Of a stretch of DNA of 9,599 nucleotides, positions 4,933 to 9,599 are shown in pieces (the first letter of the stretch is position 1; the number at the start of each line of letters is the position of its first letter). The notes beneath the pieces were generated by a model. It was not told where the DNA came from. It was given only the letters and a program-made list of their open reading frames with translations, and made no database searches. Source of the DNA: Bacteroidales bacterium (GTDB taxonomy: Bacteria; Bacteroidota; Bacteroidia; Bacteroidales; UBA932); contig JAILDI010000088.1 of the NCBI GenBank assembly GCA_024689525.1, forward strand, positions 1 to 9,599, read 5' to 3'. Both the position numbers and the translations under genes were made by a program.

Positions 4933-5171
4933 TCACCGTCAACCTTGATAAAATGCTCTGGGAGCGCCATATGAAACTCTCGGAGCTTTCCGACAAGATC
5001 GGCATCTCGCTGACCAACCTTTCCCTGCTCAAGACGGGGAAAGGACGGGCCATCCGTTTCTCTACGCTTAATAAGATTTGCAAGGTGCTGGAATGCGTCC
5101 CGGGCGACATCCTGGACTACCAACCTGACCCAGAAGGTGCTGAAATGGAGGAGGATATCTATGAGGATTAA
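4929..5171 (+). CDS. Small XRE/Cro-CI helix-turn-helix regulator (YozG-like)
   Basis: An 80-aa DNA-binding protein consisting of almost nothing but a Cro/CI-type HTH domain (about residues 4-66). It begins MITVNLDKMLWERHMK. The HTH is LSELSDKIGISLTNLSLLKTGK, then the family hallmark GRAIRFSTLNKICKVLECVPGDILDY. This matches the HTH_26/YozG group. The acidic tail (DPEGAEMEEDIYED) is short. The gene overlaps the DUF2975 stop by 4 nt and the next gene's start by 11 nt, so the three are tightly coupled. It probably represses its own operon through the palindrome at 4388-4406; that is inferred from position. Confidence 0.9.
   Translation: MITVNLDKMLWERHMKLSELSDKIGISLTNLSLLKTGKGRAIRFSTLNKICKVLECVPGDILDYQPDPEGAEMEEDIYED
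5147..5154 (+). promoter_or_regulatory. Strong Shine-Dalgarno inside the HTH gene, setting the start at 5161
   Basis: GGAGGAGG lies 6 nt before the ATG at 5161. Such a strong SD is unusual in Bacteroidetes. It is embedded in the HTH gene's Met-Glu-Glu codons and selects 5161 over the in-frame upstream GTG at 5137. Confidence 0.6.
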
Positions 5172-6024
5172 ACTGCTGCTCGTCCTCGCGTTCTTCCCTG
5201 CCCTGCTGGCGGCGCAGGAGCGCGTCACCGTCAAAGGGCGGATTGTCAATGAACAGGGCGAAGGCGTCGAATACGTCCAGCTGGGTGTGCCCAAATTCCA
5301 GATAGGAACGATTTCGGCCGCTGACGGCCGCTTTGAGATTGACGTTCCCTGCGACACGTTGGTATTCTTCCACGTATCTTACCGGCAAGCCGCGATTCCC
5401 GTCACAGGACCTGCCGAGGACCTGGTCATCGTCCTGCATGAGCAGGAACTGCCACCGGTCGTCGCCCTCGGCGGAAATGCCAAAGAAAAGTATCTTGTCC
5501 GTCCCGGTATGGGCATCCTGGAGAATATGGGAGTCATCAGCACTGCCCTGCGAGAAGAGCATCCGCGGGGGCGCGAACTGGGCTCCGTCGCCCTAGCCAA
5601 AAAGCCTTTCCTCGTGAAAGATATCTTGCTCTCCGTGCATAGCAATCATATCCCCGGTTGCGTCGCGTCGATCAATATCTACCGCATCGAGGGCAAGAAC
5701 GAATCGTTTGTCAACGTGCTCCATGAGCCCATTTACTTTGATGTTGCCGTATCGGACGAGCCGCAGCATTTCGATATCCAACCCGGTCAGACCGTTCTTC
5801 TGGAACCCGGGCGATACTTCGTCGCCTTCCAGATTGTCGGATACGATGAGCAAGCCCTGCAGGCCTATCTCGCCAAGCCGGAAGAAGAAAGGAGATTCTG
5901 GGAAATGACCATGGACTTCCGGGTTTTCCTGAAGAGCAGCTACCTTCGGGAGACTGCCCTGGGTAAAATGGAGCATTTCCCCGTCAACATCGGCGTAGCT
6001 GTGAAAGGCGTGGAGTACCTTTGA
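5161..6024 (+). CDS. Exported protein with carboxypeptidase-regulatory-like domain
   Basis: 287 aa from the ATG at 5161. Residues 1-18 form a Sec signal peptide (MRIKLLLVLAFFPALLAAQ). Residues about 22-93 form a CarboxypepD_reg-like beta-sandwich: VTVKGRIVNEQGEGVEYVQLGV, ISAADGRFEIDVP, then LVFFHVSYRQ. This module is common at the N-terminus of Bacteroidetes surface and TonB-linked proteins, but no TonB-receptor barrel follows. The remaining ~190 residues are a second, largely beta domain (LLSVHSNHIPGCVASINIYRIEG, FDIQPGQTVLLEPGRYFVAFQIVGYDE) of a type seen in uncharacterised periplasmic Bacteroidetes proteins. It is coupled to the HTH gene by an 11-bp overlap and is probably a target of the same regulation. 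It may be a cell-envelope component; function unknown. Confidence 0.78.
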   Translation: MRIKLLLVLAFFPALLAAQERVTVKGRIVNEQGEGVEYVQLGVPKFQIGTISAADGRFEIDVPCDTLVFFHVSYRQAAIPVTGPAEDLVIVLHEQELPPVVALGGNAKEKYLVRPGMGILENMGVISTALREEHPRGRELGSVALAKKPFLVKDILLSVHSNHIPGCVASINIYRIEGKNESFVNVLHEPIYFDVAVSDEPQHFDIQPGQTVLLEPGRYFVAFQIVGYDEQALQAYLAKPEEERRFWEMTMDFRVFLKSSYLRETALGKMEHFPVNIGVAVKGVEYL

Positions 6025-6052
6025 CAGGTCTCACAGAAAATACGTATCTTCG
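6020..6052 (+). promoter_or_regulatory. Promoter of the AlkZ-like gene, overlapping the preceding stop codon
   Basis: TTTG (6020-6023) is followed after 21 nt by TATCTTCG (6045-6052), one base off TAnnTTTG. This is the canonical Bacteroidetes arrangement. The -33 element shares bases with the TGA stop (6022-6024) of the upstream gene. The start codon lies 18 nt beyond the -7 element. Confidence 0.6.
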
Positions 6053-6070
6053 CTGTGACAATTTGCTCCC

Positions 6071-7135
6071 ATGAATCCCGTTACCGCCAGACTCCTGAAC
6101 CAGCAACTGCTCTGCCAGCAATTCACTGCTCCACGCGACGTCGTAGCGTGGATGGGAGCCATGCAGGCGCAGGAGTACCGCTTGATGCGCTGGGCAGTGG
6201 GAATGCGCACGAAAAAGCCTTCGGCCAAGGCATTTGAGCAGGACTACAATGCCGGACGGATCGTCCGCGGCCACCTTTTCCGCACTACCTGGCAGCTGGT
6301 GGCCGGCGAGGATTGGTGCTGGATGCTGGACCTCTGCCGGGAAAACGCCCTGCGCGGACTCTCCGGCTGGATGAAATCCAATGGCGTCAGTATCCTGCGA
6401 TCCGAGCAGGACTCCATCCATCAGATCTTCAGTGACTACCTGGAGTGCCACCGCATTGCCTTCAAGGCCGATTTCGCTTCTGCCCTCGCAGAAAAAGGGA
6501 TCACGATGGATGACCACCGGCTGTCCTACCACATCCGCCTGGGCGAATACTCCGGCCTCCTGTGCAGCGGAGACCTCTACCCGATGAAGCACAGCTACGC
6601 CCTGGTGAGCACGAAGCTGCCGGGGCAAGCCCCCCTGCCACGAGAAGAAGCCCTGGCCCTGCTGGCCAGGAAATACTTTCGCAGCCACGGTCCTGCCACC
6701 CTGGAGGATTTCGTCTGGTGGAGCGGCCTCAATATCGGTGACTGCAGGAGAGGGATGGACGCCATCGAAGGAGAACTGATCCGGGAAAGCTGGAAAGGTC
6801 TCACCTTCTTCCGGCACCGGGACAGCCGCACGCGGGGATTCAGAAGCGGCACCGTGACCCTGCTCCCCTCTTATGACGAATACCTCATCGGCTACAAGAG
6901 CCGTCATGTCGCCGTCCACCCCGACCACAGCCACCATGCCCACAACCAGCGCGGCATCTTCTGGCCTGTGATCCTTCTGGACGGAGAAGTCGTAGGCAAT
7001 TGGTCGGTCCCTGCCGGCAATCCCCGTGTCGAGATCTTCCATCCGCGGGCAGAGCTGGATGAAGAAGCCCTGCAGAGGCAGATAGCACGGTATCAGGGTT
7101 TTATCTCATTACAGTCCCGGTCGGGAAAGCCGTGA
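6071..7135 (+). CDS. AlkZ-like winged-helix DNA glycosylase (HTH_42 family)
   Basis: A 354-aa protein of the winged-helix family that includes AlkZ/YcaQ-type DNA glycosylases (PF06224). The signature near the N-terminus is MGAMQAQEY, giving the Q-x-Q pair (Gln32 and Gln34) known to be catalytic in AlkZ-type enzymes. It is followed by RWAVGMR, the RGHLFRTTWQLVAGEDWCWML segment (66-86), SHGPATLEDFVWWSG and the C-terminal hallmark LLPSYDEYLIGYKSR (264-278) with GIFWPVILLDGEVVGNW. Members excise bulky alkylated bases or unhook interstrand crosslinks. Which lesion this one acts on cannot be read from sequence; many are annotated only as winged-helix DNA-binding proteins. Expressed from its own promoter, with no visible terminator separating it from the upstream operon. 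It converges on the DUF6440 gene with 9 bp between stops. Confidence 0.85.
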   Translation: MNPVTARLLNQQLLCQQFTAPRDVVAWMGAMQAQEYRLMRWAVGMRTKKPSAKAFEQDYNAGRIVRGHLFRTTWQLVAGEDWCWMLDLCRENALRGLSGWMKSNGVSILRSEQDSIHQIFSDYLECHRIAFKADFASALAEKGITMDDHRLSYHIRLGEYSGLLCSGDLYPMKHSYALVSTKLPGQAPLPREEALALLARKYFRSHGPATLEDFVWWSGLNIGDCRRGMDAIEGELIRESWKGLTFFRHRDSRTRGFRSGTVTLLPSYDEYLIGYKSRHVAVHPDHSHHAHNQRGIFWPVILLDGEVVGNWSVPAGNPRVEIFHPRAELDEEALQRQIARYQGFISLQSRSGKP

Positions 7136-7144
7136 CGCTGCTTC

Positions 7145-7318
7145 TTATTTCGTGATAATCGGCTTGCCGTCGGAGTCCAGAAGCGGGGTAAGTCCGCCGC
7201 CGTAGCCGTAGTGGACGAAAAGGTAATTCACGCCGGTTTGTTTGTCAATGATGACCACTGCGTCCGTCATCAGGGCGACGCCATCCCTTTCGATGATGTC
7301 AAATCTGTCTTTTGCCAT
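7145..7318 (-). CDS. 57-aa DUF6440 family protein
   Basis: ATG at 7316-7318 to TAA at 7145-7147 (minus strand). The pattern VVIIDKQTGVNYLFVHYGYGGGLTPLLDSDGKPII is the core of the DUF6440 small-protein family: an acidic strand ending in DKxTGVxYL, an aromatic/glycine stretch, then GGLTPLLDxDGKP. Length is normal for the family (about 55-70 aa). No signal peptide or membrane segment; no function is established. It is a single-gene unit on the minus strand with its own promoter element, placed convergently against the AlkZ-like gene and divergently from the membrane protein gene. Confidence 0.88.
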   Translation of the reverse strand: MAKDRFDIIERDGVALMTDAVVIIDKQTGVNYLFVHYGYGGGLTPLLDSDGKPIITK

Positions 7319-7344
7319 GGTTCAGGAATAATCAATTTCGCGAA

Positions 7345-7352
7345 CGAATATA
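7345..7352 (-). promoter_or_regulatory. -7-like element for the DUF6440 gene
   Basis: TATATTCG on the minus strand, one base off TAnnTTTG, 26 nt upstream of the ATG. Confidence 0.5.
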
Positions 7353-7375
7353 GTCATTTTCTTTGAGAAGGATTG

Positions 7376-7407
7376 CTTGGCCGAAGCGGGAAAAATGGCT
7401 ATCTTTG
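7376..7407 (+). promoter_or_regulatory. Promoter of the small membrane protein gene
   Basis: TATCTTTG (7400-7407) matches TAnnTTTG. A TTG in the context CTTG (7376-7379) sits exactly 20 nt upstream. The same CTTG-N20-TAnnTTTG arrangement occurs at 506-537 on the other strand. The leader to the ATG at 7439 is 31 nt. Confidence 0.65.
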
Positions 7408-7438
7408 AGATGCCAAATAATGCCATTGGAATGCTGCT

Positions 7439-7855
7439 ATGAGAAAGTTTCTGATTGTCCTGACCCTTTTCATTGCCGTTGGCGCCGTGGGTGGCGCTGT
7501 CATGATGTGGATCGATCCCAGCGGTTTCGGCTGGGGTGGAGCCCCGATGCTGGACCTGCTTCGGGGCAAGATGCCCTGGCCGGAGGTGTTCTTTAAGGAC
7601 TTTATCCCCTCCGGTTTTGCGTTGCTGGCCGTGAATGGCCTTCCGCAGTTCCTGGCGGCATTGCTGCTTATCAAGAAGCATCCCCTGGCCTATCAGGTCA
7701 CGCTTGCCTGCGGCATCATACTGATGCTGTGGATTGTACTGGAATGGTGGGTATGGGGCTTCAATGCTTTGAGCAATATCTATTTCGCGCTAGGCTTGGT
7801 GGAAGCCCTCGCCGCAGTATATGGCAGAAGATTACTTTACAAAAAAAGCAGCTAA
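7439..7855 (+). CDS. Small four-helix membrane protein of unknown function
   Basis: 138 aa with four hydrophobic segments at about 3-25, 58-79, 85-107 and 110-130, and a basic C-terminus (GRRLLYKKSS) expected in the cytoplasm. Between helices 1 and 2 is a loop with IDPSGFGWGGAPMLDLLRGKMPWPEVFFKDFIPSG. This layout (helix, DPSG loop, short hydrophobic stretch, then D-F-x-x-P and three helices) is shared by many small uncharacterised bacterial membrane proteins. I recognise the layout but no named function. Its TAA stop is part of the next gene's promoter element, so the downstream lipoprotein has its own transcription start but may also receive read-through. Confidence 0.75.
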   Translation: MRKFLIVLTLFIAVGAVGGAVMMWIDPSGFGWGGAPMLDLLRGKMPWPEVFFKDFIPSGFALLAVNGLPQFLAALLLIKKHPLAYQVTLACGIILMLWIVLEWWVWGFNALSNIYFALGLVEALAAVYGRRLLYKKSS

Positions 7856-7860
7856 CTTTG
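7853..7860 (+). promoter_or_regulatory. -7 element of the M49-like lipoprotein gene, overlapping a stop codon
   Basis: TAACTTTG matches TAnnTTTG exactly. Its first three bases are the TAA stop of the preceding membrane protein gene. The leader to the ATG at 7881 is about 20 nt. This placement supports 7881 as the start and rules against the in-frame ATG at 7821, which lies upstream of the promoter. Confidence 0.65.
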
Positions 7861-7880
7861 TAGACTCAATAACTTTAAAG

Positions 7881-9479
7881 ATGAAGAATTTTATCGCTGT
7901 ATTGTCGTTCTTTGCCTTTCTTGCCGTTTCCTGTACGCAGAATCGGACAGATGTTGGCAGACTCGTGGATAATTATGCCCTGGTGACGATCCCGGCTCCG
8001 GATCTGTCGGGTATCACGGACAATGGGAAAGAGGTCTTGAGGCTGTACAGGATGGCCGCCGACGAGGTGGACAAAATCTACTGGCAGCAGTATTTCGGTG
8101 ACGGAGAGGCCTTCCTCGGGACGCTCACGAATCCTGCAGAGCGGCTGTATGCCGAGATCAACTACGGACCCTGGGACCGCATCGACGGGAAACCCTTCCT
8201 TCCGGGATACGCCGGCAAGCCCGCCGGCGCCTGTTTCTATCCGGCAGACATGACATCGGAGGAATTCCTCGCCTGGGGCAATCCTGACAAAAACAGCCCC
8301 TATACGCTGGTCCGGCGGGCTGCGGACGGCGGCCTCCAGACCGTCTGGTATCACGATGCATACGCTGGTCCCATCAGCAAGATTGAAGAGTATCTGCACA
8401 GGGCCGCAGACGTAACCATCAAGGAAAGCGTCCGCCACTACCTTCTCGAGATGATCGAGGGCCTCAAGACGGATGATTATTACGACAGTTACAAAGCATG
8501 GCTGGAGATGAACGACAGCAAGATGGATCTGGTTATCGGCCCCATCGAAGCGCTGGATGATGCACTCTATGGAACCAAGGCTTCGTATGGAGCCTATGTC
8601 CTCCTCAAAAATCTCCAGCGTACCGAAGAACTCAACGCCCTGTCCGCCCGCATGCCGGAACTGCAGAAAATGCTGCCCGGCGATCCGGCCGACCATGCAT
8701 TCGTCCCGGGATCCGAGTCCGATATCTTCTCCTGCAACGTGCTCTATTGCAGCGGCTACACCAATGCAGGGTACAAAGTCATCGGTATCAACTTCCCTTA
8801 TGATGCGAAGGTGCAGGAAGAATTGGGCACCCGCACCATCATTTTCGACAACATCATCCGGGAGAAATTCAACCGGACGGTCCATCCGGTCGGCAGCGCG
8901 TTGCTGGAGGATGTCTATCAGCCCCACGTGGATGCCAGCGCCTTTTATTGGATGATCGTGTTCCGTGAGGTTGCGAAGGGACTGGGTGTGAAAGAGACCG
9001 TGAACGGCAAGGGCACCGTCGCCGAGGCGCTCGCAGGCGAAAACCTGATCCTGGAGAAAGCCAAGTCCAATGTGCTGGGTACCTGGCTCTGCGCCCAGGA
9101 AGCCGAAGCTTATCAGATTTCAGCCCTTTTCCAGAAGGAAGACGTGCTGACGACTTTTGTCACCAACACCATCCGTTCCACCCGTTTCGGCGCGGCCGAC
9201 CCGACGGGTATCGCGAATATCATCGTCTATAATTACCTGCTTGAGAGCAAGGCGATTACGTGGAATCCCTCCGGACGATACAGCATTGATTATGACAAGA
9301 CCTGGCAAGCGCTGGAAGAGCTTGGCGCCGAGATCCTCCGGATCCAGGCCCATGGTGACATCGAAGCGGCCCATGCCTGGGTCTCGAAGTATGGGGTGGC
9401 CGGTCCCGAGAGCCTTTCTGACAAGCGGGTCCTGGAAAGCGCCGGCATTCCCGTGGACATCCGTTTTTCCTATGAGTAA
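7881..9479 (+). CDS. M49 (dipeptidyl-peptidase III)-like lipoprotein lacking the zinc ligands
   Basis: 532 aa from the ATG at 7881. Residues 1-18 are a lipoprotein signal with lipobox LAVSC (Cys18), so the protein is exported and lipid-anchored. The body matches the short bacterial M49 group: ERLYAEINYGPWDRIDGKPFL, YPADMTSEEF, SPYTLVRR, GPIEALDDALYGTKASYGAYV, GTRTIIFDNIIREKF and the C-terminal IRSTRFGAADPTGIANIIVYNYLLE. Active members carry HExxH and a downstream EExKAD-type motif. Here these read Arg362-Glu-Val-Ala-Lys366 and Glu392-Lys393-Ala-Lys-Ser-Asn397. Both zinc histidines and the zinc-binding second Glu are thus replaced by Arg, Lys and Lys, and the motif Asp by Asn. The frame is full-length and undamaged, so it is probably an expressed non-peptidase (binding or scaffold protein) rather than a pseudogene. 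Confidence 0.85.
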   Translation: MKNFIAVLSFFAFLAVSCTQNRTDVGRLVDNYALVTIPAPDLSGITDNGKEVLRLYRMAADEVDKIYWQQYFGDGEAFLGTLTNPAERLYAEINYGPWDRIDGKPFLPGYAGKPAGACFYPADMTSEEFLAWGNPDKNSPYTLVRRAADGGLQTVWYHDAYAGPISKIEEYLHRAADVTIKESVRHYLLEMIEGLKTDDYYDSYKAWLEMNDSKMDLVIGPIEALDDALYGTKASYGAYVLLKNLQRTEELNALSARMPELQKMLPGDPADHAFVPGSESDIFSCNVLYCSGYTNAGYKVIGINFPYDAKVQEELGTRTIIFDNIIREKFNRTVHPVGSALLEDVYQPHVDASAFYWMIVFREVAKGLGVKETVNGKGTVAEALAGENLILEKAKSNVLGTWLCAQEAEAYQISALFQKEDVLTTFVTNTIRSTRFGAADPTGIANIIVYNYLLESKAITWNPSGRYSIDYDKTWQALEELGAEILRIQAHGDIEAAHAWVSKYGVAGPESLSDKRVLESAGIPVDIRFSYE

Positions 9480-9505
9480 TCTGTCAACGCAATTGTAACG
9501 ATACC

Positions 9506-9599
9506 ATGTTCAAGAATTTTACCGGTTTCAATCTGGTTGACCAGATGCACAAGTTGCGTCAAAGCAATAGATTCAACCTCGCCTTATTAAAGAAGAAAA
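9506..9599 (+). CDS. N-terminal start of an unidentified gene, cut by the window end
   Basis: ATG at 9506 opens a frame of 31 codons, MFKNFTGFNLVDQMHKLRQ onward, that is still open at the window end. It starts 26 nt after the stop of the M49-like gene with no obvious promoter element between, so co-transcription is possible. No signal peptide is apparent and no family can be recognised from so short a segment. Confidence 0.5.
   Translation, partial: MFKNFTGFNLVDQMHKLRQSNRFNLALLKKK

Noticed and set aside
5984..7042. Long minus-strand open frame opposite the AlkZ-like gene
   Set aside because: Antisense shadow; the plus-strand product matches its family end to end.
4096..7318. Possible paralogy of the 62-aa protein and the DUF6440 protein (shared LMTD residues and a 13-bp identical stretch)
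   Set aside because: The similarity is limited to four residues and a generic SDG turn near the C-terminus; the DUF6440 core is absent from the 62-aa protein.
7821..7880. Earlier in-frame start for the M49-like protein
   Set aside because: It precedes the TAACTTTG promoter, overlaps the upstream gene and would bury the lipoprotein signal behind 20 residues.
7875..8927. Long minus-strand open frame opposite the M49-like gene
   Set aside because: Antisense shadow of a well-supported lipoprotein gene, with no promoter element or recognisable motif.
1..9599. CRISPR arrays, rRNA or tRNA genes, complete insertion sequences
   Set aside because: I saw no regularly spaced direct repeats, no tRNA cloverleaf or rRNA-like sequence, and no transposase.

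Overview
The window looks like chromosomal DNA from a Bacteroidales-type bacterium (gut or rumen Bacteroidetes). Nearly every gene or gene pair is preceded by the Bacteroidetes -7 promoter element TAnnTTTG or a close variant. Shine-Dalgarno sequences are rare. Several products are typical of gut Bacteroidetes: a tocopherol-cyclase-family protein, an exported carboxypeptidase-regulatory-like protein, a short M49-type lipoprotein and a Bacteroides-type tyrosine recombinase. Assignments come from reading the translated sequence and recalling family signatures; no search was run.

Left part (1-1210): a scarred region. It opens with a perfect 131-bp inverted repeat (1-131 against 331-461). Each arm carries the same C-terminal coding segment, in opposite orientation. 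The right-hand copy looks like a complete tiny transcription unit on the minus strand: a promoter near 506-536, a 37-codon ORF and a strong intrinsic terminator at 284-321. Next comes a decayed tyrosine recombinase (minus strand) that has lost its middle and is frameshifted. A protein-like frame without a start codon lies beside it.

Middle (1215-4284): a minus-strand operon encodes a glutaredoxin-like protein and a GNAT acetyltransferase, with ORFs overlapping by 7 bp. Divergent from it is a tocopherol-cyclase-family gene whose start codon lies only 5 nt from the -7 element. A P1-family (S58) peptidase follows. It is broken by an internal deletion plus a frame change that removed the expected nucleophile region. 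A 62-aa minus-strand protein converges on it, with one base between the two stop codons.

Right part (4388-9599): an operator-like palindrome and promoter precede a tightly overlapped operon: DUF2975 membrane protein, XRE/YozG-like HTH regulator, and an exported carboxypeptidase-regulatory-like protein. An AlkZ-like winged-helix DNA glycosylase gene follows with its own promoter. Next are a 57-aa DUF6440 protein on the minus strand, a small four-helix membrane protein, and a lipoprotein with the dipeptidyl-peptidase III (M49) fold. A new gene begins at 9506 and is cut by the window end.

The strongest observation is the M49 lipoprotein. Its frame is intact and the fold signatures are kept, but the HExxH motif reads RExxK and the third zinc ligand is Lys. 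All three zinc ligands are therefore replaced by basic residues, which suggests a metal-free pseudoenzyme. The inverted repeat at the left edge and two independent genes that have lost their middles are the next things to check.
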